A DNA stretch of 13,477 bases from Acidimicrobiaceae bacterium (GTDB lineage: Bacteria; Actinomycetota; Acidimicrobiia; Acidimicrobiales; RAAP-2), in NCBI GenBank assembly GCA_003135595.1, contig PLCI01000060.1, positions 5,781 through 19,257 on the forward strand, in the 5' to 3' direction. This document shows positions 1-6,393 of the stretch, piece by piece. Numbering within the stretch: position 1 is the first letter of the stretch; each line of letters opens with the position of its first letter. A program made the position numbers and the translations under genes. The notes under the pieces were generated by a model. That model searched no databases. It worked only from the letters and a program-made list of their open reading frames with translations, and had not been told where the DNA came from.

Positions 1-96
1 TGGGTGGCCGCAGAGATGCGAGCCGGTGGTGCGTATGCCCACTCGACGATCGCATTGCACACGCTCGCCAATGGCCATCAGGAGGGCGGCCACTAG
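1..96 (+). CDS. C-terminal end of an unidentified protein (5' end outside window)
   Basis: Frame 1 is open from the first base to a TAG at 94-96 and encodes 31 residues ending in ANGHQEGGH. The tail holds several His and Gly residues and a run AYAHSTIALHTL. I do not recognise the family from so short a piece. A perfect stem-loop 15 bases after the stop looks like a terminator, which is the main reason to accept this as a real gene end. An overlapping frame starting at base 26 has arginine- and serine-rich composition typical of a shadow frame. Confidence 0.4.
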   Translation, partial: WVAAEMRAGGAYAHSTIALHTLANGHQEGGH

Positions 97-110
97 GAGC
101 CGCCAGATTT

Positions 111-127
111 CCGAGGACGCTCCTCGG
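111..127 (+). terminator. Hairpin terminator after the first gene tail
   Basis: Bases 111-117 (CCGAGGA) pair perfectly with 121-127 (TCCTCGG) around a 3-base loop CGC. The hairpin lies 15 bases after the TAG at 94-96. There is no T-tract behind it. Terminators without a U run are common in GC-rich actinobacteria, so the call rests on stem strength and placement. Confidence 0.45.
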
Positions 128-586
128 CCAGTGTCCATCTGCTATTGGACCCTCTCCACCCCGCTGCCGACACGCCACCAGGGCATTCCGAGCGTCTCAC
201 GAACATCGTGAACCAGCACTCTTCGACTGGCGCGCGACCGGGGTGGACCATCTATGCACCATCCCCTGTCGTTTCAAAGCGTTCCCAGGTGTACCACGCA
301 CCCCGTCTGAGCAGTCCGAGATTGCACACGACGAGTCACTTCGAGAGGTAAGGCATTGAGAGCACTGCTTGACTCACGCCACTTGACGAGCCTATTTTGC
401 TCGCTCTCAAGATCCAGATTCTTGGGTTGTCTTCCAAGACACCACAAGATGAACGTTCCAAACCTTCCAAGCTTGTAGCTACGTCCGTGCGCGGGCAAGC
501 CCAACTGGCCACTGGCCGCGAGCGTCACACGCCGCAGATATCCGAAGTGCCAGCAAGGAGCATTTTGGCTGCCCAGTCGATCGCGC
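128..586. other. Stretch without a supportable gene
   Basis: Frames on both strands (for example 274-528 minus and 397-630 plus) show no recognisable family, no convincing ribosome binding site and mixed codon use. The only structure noted is a small palindrome at about 427-440 (TGTCTT, CC, AAGACA). It could be an operator or chance. The stretch lies downstream of the nitronate monooxygenase stop, and no clear terminator for that gene was found in it. Confidence 0.4.
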
Positions 587-1501
587 TCACAGCACCGTTC
601 GAGCCAGCGCTATTTCGGCTTCCTCAATGAGCTCGGCAATGATCTCTGCCGCAGATTGACGCGATCGCACCGCTGCGACCGATTGGCCAGCATAAAGCGC
701 CCGAGATTCAGGTGGTCCAACGCAACTGCTAGTGGGCCACTCGGGGCTCCAAGACTGGTCCTCACCGAGCAGCACGCCGGCTGCGATGGCGGACCTCAGG
801 ACCCGATGTGGCGCATCGGGCCAACCGTCTCCAAACGCGGTCGTGATGACGGTGTCGTCGGAATTTGACTCGATGAGTCGGTCCACATACGTCGGATGAG
901 CGATCGATTCAGTCGCGGCGACGAATCGTGTTCCGATCCGTACCGCGTCGGCGCCCGCCACCAACGCCGCCGCGATTGCGCGGCCTGTGCCGATCCCTCC
1001 GGCCGCCACGATGGGCACGTCGACGACGGCACGAACCTCATCGATCAATGGCAGCAGTCCGGTCGTGCCTCGTACGTGGCCTCCTGCCTCCAATCCCTGG
1101 GCGACGATGAGGTCGCAGCCAACGTCAGATGCGACTCGTGCCTCCTCGACGGAACCGACTTGCCAGCCGACTAGAGCGCCACCCGCGTGCGAGATCTCCA
1201 CCAGCTCAACATCCGGGACTCCCCAAAAGAACTCGACGAGCGGGCTTCGAGCAGAGGCCTGCTCCAACGCATCGCGATCCAAGAACGGCACGAGGAAGTT
1301 GACGCCAATAATCGCGTCCCTCGGAACGGCATCGAGCTGCACTGACAGTGCCTTGACGCCAATCGTTCCTGTCAGCATGCCGAGCCCGCCAGCCCGGCTC
1401 ACGGCGATGGCCAGATCGGGCGAGCTGAAGCCCCCCATGCCCGCCTGCTGTATGGGGTACTGGCAACCGAACAGCAGGGTGAAGCCGGTGCTGAACTGCA
1501 C
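587..1501 (-). CDS. Nitronate monooxygenase (2-nitropropane dioxygenase family)
   Basis: This is a 304-residue FMN-dependent TIM-barrel enzyme of the nitronate monooxygenase family, which oxidises alkyl nitronates and is usually cytosolic. The start is a GTG at 1501, giving VQFSTGFTLLFGCQYPIQQA. This matches the usual family opening of a short lead, a FG.. segment, then P-I-x-Q-x-x-M-G. The frame is open upstream to a TTG at 1678, but those 59 extra residues do not look like the family; an ATG at 1543 is an alternative. Key motifs are QGLEAGGH at 135-142, whose H142 aligns with the catalytic His of the family, and the phosphate-binding AAGGIGTG at 167-173 and GADAVRIGTRF from 183. The length is typical. 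It lies just inside the tRNA-Gly fragment at 1951-1995 and may be island cargo. The physiological substrate cannot be read from sequence; relatives are often annotated from homology alone. Confidence 0.88.
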   Translation of the reverse strand: MQFSTGFTLLFGCQYPIQQAGMGGFSSPDLAIAVSRAGGLGMLTGTIGVKALSVQLDAVPRDAIIGVNFLVPFLDRDALEQASARSPLVEFFWGVPDVELVEISHAGGALVGWQVGSVEEARVASDVGCDLIVAQGLEAGGHVRGTTGLLPLIDEVRAVVDVPIVAAGGIGTGRAIAAALVAGADAVRIGTRFVAATESIAHPTYVDRLIESNSDDTVITTAFGDGWPDAPHRVLRSAIAAGVLLGEDQSWSPEWPTSSCVGPPESRALYAGQSVAAVRSRQSAAEIIAELIEEAEIALARTVL

Positions 1502-1950
1502 TTGCCGATTGTCCCATGAGCCCAGTGCAGGCTGCCACCGCATCGCTGCGGCGATCTCGGGCGCGTCAACTGCCGGACAATTGGAGACGCACCTCGAGTG
1601 CCAGGAAACGCTGCCAACGTGATTCTGCCGGATGCAGCCGAGCGAGGCCAGAGGCGTGATCCTCGAGTTCCTCGGCAATCACGTCTCGCTCCGGTCTGAC
1701 CGTCATCCGGCATTGCCCGAACGCGCCCGTGGGAATCACTTGGGAATCAAACCGCACGGTGCCTCTAGACCTGACGCGACAGTAGCGCCCAGCCCTCCTC
1801 AACCAGTGACGCGCCGTTGGGATCGTCGTGCCCATTCGTGCCCAATGCAGGTCACATCACAACGAACTTGCTGGACTCCACCAGACGCAATGGATCTGCT
1901 GATCTGGGATAACTCGGGATCTCGCATTTGACAGGGGAGAGCCGTTCGAG
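1502..1950. other. Region between the monooxygenase and the tRNA fragment, no clear gene
   Basis: A minus-strand frame (1566-1835) contains a hydrophilic segment, with MTVRPERDVIAEELEDHASG, that has plausible coding character but no family I recognise and no good start. It could be the decayed end of a gene, possibly of the element that used the neighbouring attachment site. No 5' tRNA half was found here: nothing before 1951 can pair as the acceptor strand with the CGTCCGC of the fragment. Confidence 0.35.
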
Positions 1951-1995
1951 TTGCCAAGGTGAGGGTCGCGGGTTCGAGTCCCGTCGTCCGCTCCA
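1951..1995 (+). other. 3' half of tRNA-Gly(GCC): probable attachment site (att)
   Basis: The 45 bases start in the anticodon loop (TTGCCAA, anticodon GCC), continue with the 3' anticodon stem strand GGTG, a T-arm built on GGTTCGAGTCC, and the acceptor strand CGTCCGC, and end in the discriminator T plus CCA at 1993-1995. The 5' acceptor strand, D-arm and 5' anticodon strand are absent: the preceding bases GCCGTTCGAG cannot form the stem. A fragment with exactly this extent is what integration of a tyrosine-recombinase element into a tRNA gene leaves at its far end, the intact tRNA being rebuilt at the other end. By polarity, the intact tRNA and the element would lie to the left of this point. 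No integrase is visible in the window, so element identity is unknown. The reverse complement of this tissue of tRNA bases is also a known source of spurious DGTRTRDPHLG-type predicted proteins. Confidence 0.7.
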
Positions 1996-2005
1996 GGTGT
2001 AGTGA

Positions 2006-2090
2006 GCCTGCGCAAGGAGGACAGGTACCCTGGCGGTGCCAGAGGTGTAACAGGGGCGCCGCCCTGGGGGCCGTTTGAAGGATCGTCACG
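2006..2090 (+). repeat. Dispersed repeat, copy A1
   Basis: This copy starts 10 bases after the CCA of the tRNA fragment. It shares three blocks with the other copies: GCGCAA.GAGGACAGG at its left end (also in copy B), a central hairpin, then a terminal block GCCGTTTGAAGGATCGTCAC. The hairpin is CTGGC (2030-2034), loop GGT, GCCAG (2038-2042). It is followed by AGAGGTGTAACAGGGGCG, nearly the same as in copies B and C2. The flanking spacer (2091-2152) leads into copy A2. The family is unknown to me; a REP-like or MITE-like element or a structured RNA are options. Confidence 0.6.
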
Positions 2091-2152
2091 ACACCGGGCA
2101 CCGGGACGCTCAGCTCCCGAGCCTTTCACCTTCCATGCCCGAGGGTCGGGGT

Positions 2153-2216
2153 CCCTGGGCGGTGCCCAGAGGCGTGCCAAGGCGAGTCCGCTGGCCGTCT
2201 GGAGGATCGTCACGGC
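2153..2216 (+). repeat. Dispersed repeat, copy A2 (tandem with A1)
   Basis: The hairpin is CTGGGC (2155-2160), loop GGT, GCCCAG (2164-2169), one base pair longer than in A1. The terminal block GCCGTCTGGAGGATCGTCAC begins at 2194; its outer GCCGT (2194-2198) pairs with ACGGC (2212-2216). It lies on the same strand as A1, about 125 bases downstream. The spacer between A1 and A2 holds an imperfect arm pair (CCCGA and TCGGG) and the block CACCTTCCA, both also found in the spacer of the pair at 6336-6490. Confidence 0.6.
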
Positions 2217-2337
2217 CCCGGTCACACCCATACCGCATTTAGCGATGTCACGCGCTGTCGGGATGATGACAACCAAGTCATTAACACCCGCGATGGGCGG
2301 TTCTCCTTCCGGTTCATCGTGCGAAGGTGAGGGCCAC

Positions 2338-3111
2338 TCACCCAGTTGAGTAGGTGGCGTATACCACCGCCGAGACTGCCTTGGGAATCGAACTGGTGTC
2401 GTAGTCTCCGCTGCCGTAGTTGATACTCCCCGGCCTATCCACGGACACCGCTCCCACCGTGATCGAAATCGGCTTCCCCAACTGCACATTCTTGCCCAAC
2501 GCGGCTTGGGCTCGCAGTCGAGCGTTTGCAGCCGCCTCTTTCGTGAGGGCGGGTCGCAGTTTCCCCAATCCATTGAATGTGTACTGCGGTTGATTGGCGA
2601 TGAACGGGATGTTTTCGGCGAGCAGGAGATTACTGACGCCTAGGACGCGCTGCATGGCGGTCAGGCGAGAGGACTGCACGTTGGCCGTTTCGCTCATAGT
2701 AAAATTGGTCCCACCGTTGTTGGGCTGCACGTTTATCGTGGTGAATGAGATCTCGTCCTTGAAAGTTCCGGCGGCCAACAGCGCGCGACGAATCTCGGCC
2801 GTCCACCCGTTCATCTGCGCCAGTGCCGCCGACGTTGTCGACTGCGTACTAGATACATTTGCCGACCATTGGAATTCGTTGGACGTCACTGCCTGTTCAG
2901 CAGAACCGGTAACCGAGATCTGATGAAGGGGTGGCTGTTGATTTCGGTTTCGGATCCCCGATGCCACTGAGAGCGATCCGATGATGAACGCCGCCGAAAG
3001 GATGATCATTCCAATCAACTGCTCATGTGACCGAATCGAGCCTCTCTTCCGGGACGCTGGTTCTTGGCCTTCACCCTCGATGCGGATGTCGGCCCCCTTC
3101 TCGGTACTCAC
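2338..3111 (-). CDS. SIMPL-domain (DUF541) membrane-anchored protein
   Basis: 257 residues from a GTG at 3111. The N-terminus is polar and cytosolic (1-30), then one hydrophobic segment at about 32-52 (LIGMIILSAAFIIGSLSVAS) acts as an uncleaved anchor or signal. Residues 63-255 form a SIMPL domain: it opens with ISVTGSAEQAV, the typical start of this family, continues with pairing-type segments around TTINVQPN and KEAAANARLRAQAALG, and ends with a short beta segment VSAVVYATYS. SIMPL proteins are periplasmic or extracytoplasmic; the family was named for a mouse signalling protein, and the bacterial role is mostly unknown, with links to oxidative stress and envelope. No clear Shine-Dalgarno precedes the start. 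The gene stands alone, with repeats A1/A2 beyond its 3' end and a ParB-like relic on the other strand upstream. Confidence 0.82.
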   Translation of the reverse strand: MSTEKGADIRIEGEGQEPASRKRGSIRSHEQLIGMIILSAAFIIGSLSVASGIRNRNQQPPLHQISVTGSAEQAVTSNEFQWSANVSSTQSTTSAALAQMNGWTAEIRRALLAAGTFKDEISFTTINVQPNNGGTNFTMSETANVQSSRLTAMQRVLGVSNLLLAENIPFIANQPQYTFNGLGKLRPALTKEAAANARLRAQAALGKNVQLGKPISITVGAVSVDRPGSINYGSGDYDTSSIPKAVSAVVYATYSTG

Positions 3112-3178
3112 GGGTTGATGCTATTCCCACGCGTACCCAGTCCACTGACCAGTTCGCCGTGATCTGCCGGGTGCGTGA

Positions 3179-3481
3179 GATATCGTGCTCGGGGTCGACG
3201 AGATCACCGTGCGCCGGGACCTGCGAGGTGCGACAAATGTCGCTCCTTCGAAGGTCGAGGGGCGCGACGGGCGCAGTTACCCCGCGACGCGGCCCAAGGC
3301 CACGCCCTCGATCGTGGTCGGCTCGTCGCGCGACGAGGCACGGGCGCTGAAGGCACTCGACACGTTGGGCGACGAGGCGCCTGGACGCTTACTCCAGCTC
3401 GGCAGGGCGGAGACCAAGGCACGTGAGGCATCGCTCGCTCGGTACCGCGCGCGCGGGTCCCCAACAGAGAAGAACGGTTAA
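3179..3481 (+). pseudogene. 5'-truncated ParB/helix-turn-helix-like protein of mobile-element type
   Basis: The frame opens after a TGA at 3176-3178; the first possible start is a GTG at 3185, within what should be a helix-turn-helix. The sequence begins VLGVDEITVRRDL, the recognition-helix part of an HTH, followed by a stretch with ATNVAP, then GRDGRSYPATRP. That combination (HTH, then a G.DG..YPA linker) is known from ParB-N-terminal-domain or replication-type proteins of actinobacterial phages and integrative elements. The C-terminus (about 50-98) is charged and helical (EARALKALDTLGDEAPGRLL). The ParB nuclease-like domain that should precede the HTH is missing, and nothing upstream restores it because the SIMPL gene starts at 3111 on the other strand. 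I read it as a relic. A short functional protein from GTG 3185 (98 aa) is possible but less likely. It converges with the lipoprotein gene, 10 bases apart. Confidence 0.5.
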
Positions 3482-3491
3482 CGCCGCAGCC

Positions 3492-4082
3492 TCAGATGTT
3501 GTTCGGATTAGATCTGCCGCAATAGGTTCGTGTCGCACGAGAGACTGGGACATCGGAGATTCTTGATTCGAACTTCTGTCTCATCGACGGGGAGTACCAC
3601 TCAACCGCCCCGTATTCGCGATGGCCGTAGCACGTCCGTCGCATGAAAGCTACAACCACGACGTGACCTATCTGGCAGGGGTTCCCGCACACGATCACAT
3701 GGCACCCTAGGGAGTTGCAACCATTCGCTCCCGGCTCACTGTGCCACAGACGGCCATGTCCGATCGCCGTTGGACCGCCCCAGCTCTGCCACACGATTGA
3801 GACGGCGGCATTGAATCCTCCGTTCGGAGTCTCAAGGGCGTCGATCGAGACGATCGCTTGCGGTTCCTCGCGGCCCTCCCCCCAATTGAAGATGCCCGCT
3901 TGTTTCGGAAGAGGCCAGCCAAGCGTCACTTCCGGACCCGCGATTGGTGGAGCATCAGTTGGCGTTGCGACATGTGAGGAGGCTTGGGGTGACGACCCGC
4001 AAGCGGCGAGGGGGAGGCCAGCCAGACACACAGCGAGCAAACACGACGTCAGCCGAACCTTCGATCGCACATCACGAATCAT
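3492..4082 (-). CDS. Cysteine-rich secreted lipoprotein, function unknown
   Basis: 196 residues from ATG at 4082. The N-terminus is a lipoprotein signal: Arg and Lys in the first ten residues, hydrophobic core LTSCLLAVCLAGLPL, then lipobox LAAC with C28 as the lipidated Cys, followed by a Ser/Thr/Pro-rich linker (29-46). The mature domain has no family I recognise. It holds six Cys after the lipobox (in NGC, LGC, IVC, NPC, RTC and TYC contexts), an even number that would allow three disulfides outside the membrane, and a Trp-rich centre (IVWQSWGGPT). The start lacks a strong Shine-Dalgarno. Repeat copy B lies about 60 bases upstream, between this gene and the co-directional dioxygenase gene. 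Confidence 0.7.
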   Translation of the reverse strand: MIRDVRSKVRLTSCLLAVCLAGLPLAACGSSPQASSHVATPTDAPPIAGPEVTLGWPLPKQAGIFNWGEGREEPQAIVSIDALETPNGGFNAAVSIVWQSWGGPTAIGHGRLWHSEPGANGCNSLGCHVIVCGNPCQIGHVVVVAFMRRTCYGHREYGAVEWYSPSMRQKFESRISDVPVSRATRTYCGRSNPNNI

Positions 4083-4143
4083 TCACGCTTGGGGACAGGT
4101 AGACAAGAACCGAGTCGCGGGACCGCATGCGAGCTTTATTGGA

Positions 4144-4238
4144 GCCGTGACGATCCTCCAGACGGCTTCCAGGGAGGTGGCCCTGTTACGCCTGTGGGCA
4201 CCACAGAGGGACCTGTCCTCGTTGCGCAGGTGCAGTGA
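4144..4238 (-). repeat. Dispersed repeat, copy B (single unit, inverted relative to A)
   Basis: Read on the minus strand, this copy matches A1 over its full length: left block CTGCGCAACGAGGACAGG, hairpin, AGGCGTAACAGGG, then GCCGTCTGGAGGATCGTCAC. On the plus strand the hairpin is CTGTGG (4192-4197), loop GCA, CCACAG (4201-4206). The stem has other bases than A1 and A2 but is still fully paired. The outer arms GCCGT (4144-4148) and ACGGC (4162-4166) frame the terminal block. It lies just beyond the 3' end of the PhyH gene, so the PhyH transcript would read through it in its forward orientation. Confidence 0.6.
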
Positions 4239-4289
4239 GCCCGGGATAGGTGACAGGGGCCGCAGAACGTCCGCTGCTGCGCGGTTCTT

Positions 4290-5174
4290 TCAGCGGTAGG
4301 GCGTCAGATCGGCCTTCGGGTAGCGCGTTCGGGTGTCGGCCAAGGTCTGCTCGTCCCAGTACGAATCGCCCGGGGCAGGAAAGCCGAACACCGACCGCTC
4401 CCGGGGAGACGCCCGCTCGACGATCTCGAACCAGTCTGGACCCGTCGCGTGCTGGGCCCAGGCGACTCTGCCGGTCCAGCGCGGTGCCCACACGTCGTAG
4501 TCGGCGAGGAGCGCAAAGCGGCTTGATCGTTCGGCGGTCATGCGCGACCCACGGTGAAGTACGTCGCTCCGAAGAGTGAACAGGGTTCCTGCGGGACCTG
4601 TCATCGAGACCTCTTCCTCGGCGAACATCCCCGCGGGGAGGTAGTTCGTGATGTCGTGATGCCCAGGGACCGGCCAATACGGGACGCTCTCGCCGACAGA
4701 CAGCGGAACGACCTTGGTCGGGCCATCCTCGTCGCCCACGTCTGACAAGAGGATCCAGCTCAGCATCTGCGTCGCCGGCTCGGAGCGCTTGGGCACGACG
4801 AGGCTGTGGTTGACGAAATCGCGGTGGTGGCGCTGGTCGTAGTCGACGGCCCCGGCGTACTTGGCCCACAGCTCCGCCTCATAGAGCCGCAGATCGGCGG
4901 AGCCAAGGAAGCGCTCCGCCAGGTCGAGCAGGTCGGGGTGGAAGGCCAGTCGGTTCAGGTTCCACGATCGCCACGGTGCCCTGACGATGCCGGCGAACTG
5001 GTCGGTTGCCAGCCAGGCATGAGCCGCCGGGTCGGCGAAGTACTCCTCGGGCCGCGGGTAGTGCAGCCACAAAGCTTCCTGCGCCGCCTCCAACTCATCA
5101 GCGTCGAGGAAGCCCTCGAACACCAGGTAGCCCTGCTCCTGCAGATCCGTCACACCACGATCGGGCACTCTCAT
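4290..5174 (-). CDS. PhyH-type Fe(II)/2-oxoglutarate dioxygenase
   Basis: 294 residues from ATG at 5174; cytosolic, no signal or membrane segment. It belongs to the phytanoyl-CoA dioxygenase family: an N-terminal helical part with QGYLVFEGFLDADELEAAQ (about 14-33), typical of the family, then a double-stranded beta-helix core. Iron ligands are H117 and D119 in the H-x-D motif (HHRDF) and the distal H207 in DVLHRGS. R219 in SSRFAL is placed to bind the 2-oxoglutarate carboxylate. The metal set is therefore complete. Family members hydroxylate very different small molecules, so the substrate cannot be named. The gene seems monocistronic. A possible promoter sits directly upstream with very little leader, which would fit the missing Shine-Dalgarno. 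Confidence 0.85.
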   Translation of the reverse strand: MRVPDRGVTDLQEQGYLVFEGFLDADELEAAQEALWLHYPRPEEYFADPAAHAWLATDQFAGIVRAPWRSWNLNRLAFHPDLLDLAERFLGSADLRLYEAELWAKYAGAVDYDQRHHRDFVNHSLVVPKRSEPATQMLSWILLSDVGDEDGPTKVVPLSVGESVPYWPVPGHHDITNYLPAGMFAEEEVSMTGPAGTLFTLRSDVLHRGSRMTAERSSRFALLADYDVWAPRWTGRVAWAQHATGPDWFEIVERASPRERSVFGFPAPGDSYWDEQTLADTRTRYPKADLTPYR

Positions 5175-5291
5175 CGCCGCCCGAAACTAGACCGCCTCGT
5201 AGTCCGACGCCTCAAATTCGCGGTGGAGATCGGCAACCTGCGCGCGCAGCTCGCCGCACAGCAAGAGGCTGAAGCCGATCGAGGGTTCTAA
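5175..5291 (+). pseudogene. 3' tail of an unidentified gene
   Basis: A plus-strand frame encodes RLKFAVEIGNLRAQLAAQQ and a short acidic tail, ending in TAA at 5289-5291. It has GC-rich third positions and a coiled-coil-like helical pattern. No start codon with a ribosome site is available because the PhyH gene begins at 5174 on the other strand. A strong hairpin follows 8 bases after the stop. I interpret it as the last codons of a gene whose body was lost when the PhyH gene or another segment came to lie here. The family is not recognised, and chance cannot be excluded. Confidence 0.35.
5186..5215 (-). promoter_or_regulatory. Possible promoter of the PhyH gene
   Basis: On the minus strand TTGAGG (5210-5215) and TCTAGT (5186-5191) are 18 bases apart, each matching four of six bases of the sigma-70 -35 and -10 consensus. 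Transcription would start only a few bases before the ATG at 5174, giving a nearly leaderless mRNA. This is a weak match made by eye. Confidence 0.25.
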
Positions 5292-5299
5292 GTGGAGGT

Positions 5300-5322
5300 G
5301 TTGCCGCGAGGACGGCGGCAAC
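5300..5322 (+). terminator. Strong stem-loop after the gene tail
   Basis: GTTGCCGC (5300-5307) pairs perfectly with GCGGCAAC (5315-5322) around a 7-base loop. It begins 8 bases after the TAA at 5289-5291. There is no T run. Placement and stability suggest an intrinsic-type terminator for plus-strand transcription into this point. Confidence 0.5.
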
Positions 5323-5699
5323 CCGGGTGGACGGCGTGAGACTCGGACCGGATTGTTGTCAGAATTCGCTGGCTCGGCAGCTCACTCCTCTCGCCGGAAG
5401 TGTCGTCTTGCTGTCATCCTGACTGTCTGCGGCCCCGTGCCCCCGATTGACGCCGAGCCGCTTCTTCTTTAGTTTCGTTATTCCTCGCCCCGAGGTCTTG
5501 GACCTTCGGACGATGACGCACTCTTAGAGGAGAGTCCCGATGGCCAGGCGACGAGGCTTCCTTGCTGAGACTTGAGGAGGTCACTGGGCGACGTGGCCCG
5601 TTGAGCCGTCGCTCTCTCGATCTTCGTGCGTTCGATGCCACCGGACCCGCAGTGCGCTGGAGAGTCCTACTGGGACTAGATCGCGCATAGGCCCGTCAA
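5323..5699. other. Stretch without a supportable gene
   Basis: About 380 bases with no frame that looks coding. A minus-strand frame (5414-5641) is Arg/Ser-rich and resembles a shadow. No tRNA, repeat copy or insertion-sequence end was recognised here. It probably contains the promoter of the nucleotidyltransferase gene; no clear -10 or -35 pair was found. Confidence 0.4.
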
Positions 5700-6161
5700 A
5701 TGAACGATCTACAGCTCGTGCGTCGGGTATTGGCTGAACTGAAGGCTGAGGGATTCGAGCCGCTCCTCTTCGGGGGTTGGGGCGAAGAGGTATTGGGCCT
5801 CGCCACCCGGCGGATCCACGAGGATGTCGACGTGGTCCTAGTCGACCCATCGATTCCGGTTCTTGACGTCTTCGTCGCGGCTCGTGACGAGATTGTTGAC
5901 GGTCATCTCTCGCACAAGCGCGTCTACCTCTACGACGGCGTCAAGATCGAATTATTCATTGCCCAGAGGTCCGGCGATTCCCTGGAGACGATCTTCTGGG
6001 ACCGGCTTTGCTGGGCTTGGCCAGACGACATGCGGTCGGTAATCGTCGATGGGCTGCCATTGGCACCGGAGGCGGCATTCCGGAGCTTCCGGGATGGCTT
6101 TGCCGACTTCATGGCAGCTCGGGATGCAGCGGTGGGTACCGACCGGCTAGAGCCAGGGTGA
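5700..6161 (+). CDS. Small nucleotidyltransferase (aminoglycoside/lincosamide NTase-like)
   Basis: 153 residues from ATG at 5700; cytosolic. The fold signature is that of minimal nucleotidyltransferases of the ANT(2'')/LinB-like group: LLFGGWGEEVLG (22-33) holds the Gly-Gly-Trp nucleotide-binding segment, HEDVDV (40-45) holds the two metal-binding acids D42 and D44, and E84 in VKIELFIA is a candidate third acid. Such enzymes transfer AMP to aminoglycosides or lincosamides, or act in small regulatory systems. No resistance phenotype can be inferred, since close homologues of unknown function are common in soil actinobacteria. There is no adjacent HEPN partner, so a MNT/HEPN toxin-antitoxin pair is not supported. 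The upstream region lacks a clear Shine-Dalgarno. The gene stands alone between a gene-free stretch and an IS3 end. Confidence 0.75.
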   Translation: MNDLQLVRRVLAELKAEGFEPLLFGGWGEEVLGLATRRIHEDVDVVLVDPSIPVLDVFVAARDEIVDGHLSHKRVYLYDGVKIELFIAQRSGDSLETIFWDRLCWAWPDDMRSVIVDGLPLAPEAAFRSFRDGFADFMAARDAAVGTDRLEPG

Positions 6162-6199
6162 GGGGGGGCGTTGCTGCGGCCCATATCACCTATCCCAGA

Positions 6200-6296
6200 T
6201 GCAGTTAGCCCCAAACGCTGGACCGTGTCATGAGAGGCGGGCCGCTTGGTGGGGCGAGTGTAGGAATTCGAACTCGTCTGGCGTGAGGTAGCCGAG
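6200..6296 (-). mobile_element. Right-end remnant of an IS3-family insertion sequence
   Basis: The minus strand from 6296 to 6231 encodes LGYLTPDEFEFLHSPHQAA and a few more residues before a TGA (6230-6228). This is the conserved C-terminal ending of IS3-family OrfB transposases (LGY.SP.EFE). Beyond the stop, the outer edge read on the plus strand from 6200 begins TGCAGTTAGCCCCAAACG, which has the 5'-TG start expected of IS3 terminal repeats. The catalytic DDE domain and OrfA are gone; upstream of LGY the sequence turns directly into repeat copy C1. The exact outer border at 6200 is inferred. Confidence 0.6.
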
Positions 6297-6335
6297 CGAG
6301 CGGAGCCCCAACCCGAACAGCGCCGAGCGCCCCCG

Positions 6336-6357
6336 CGGCGTTTGGAGGATCGTCACA
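6336..6357 (+). repeat. Dispersed repeat, partial copy C1
   Basis: Only the terminal block is clear here: GCGGCGTTTGGAGGATCGTC followed by AC. The left part expected for a full unit is replaced by the IS3 transposase remnant and a short GC-rich stretch (6297-6335). It lies on the same strand as copy C2, about 135 bases before it, the same arrangement as A1 and A2. Confidence 0.5.
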
Positions 6358-6393
6358 GCGTCGGGCACTGGGGTACCCGTCCCCTCAGTCTCC

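Noticed and set aside
1951..1995. A complete tRNA-Gly gene
   Set aside because: The 5' acceptor strand, D-arm and 5' anticodon strand are missing; only the 3' half is present.
2006..2216. CRISPR array
   Set aside because: There are only two units per locus, the units are imperfect and longer than CRISPR repeats, the spacers are themselves conserved between loci, and no cas gene is present.
1857..2573. A 238-residue minus-strand open frame containing DGTRTRDPHLG
   Set aside because: It is the antisense of the tRNA-Gly fragment plus repeats A1/A2 and the 3' end of the SIMPL gene. The DGTRTRDPHLG phrase is a known artefact of tRNA 3' ends read backwards.
5414..5641. A 75-residue minus-strand open frame in the gene-free stretch
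   Set aside because: It is Arg/Ser-rich with no ribosome site and no recognisable motif.
5700..6161. MNT antitoxin of a HEPN/MNT toxin-antitoxin pair
   Set aside because: No HEPN-type gene lies next to it on either side; the only neighbours are a gene-free stretch and an IS3 remnant.
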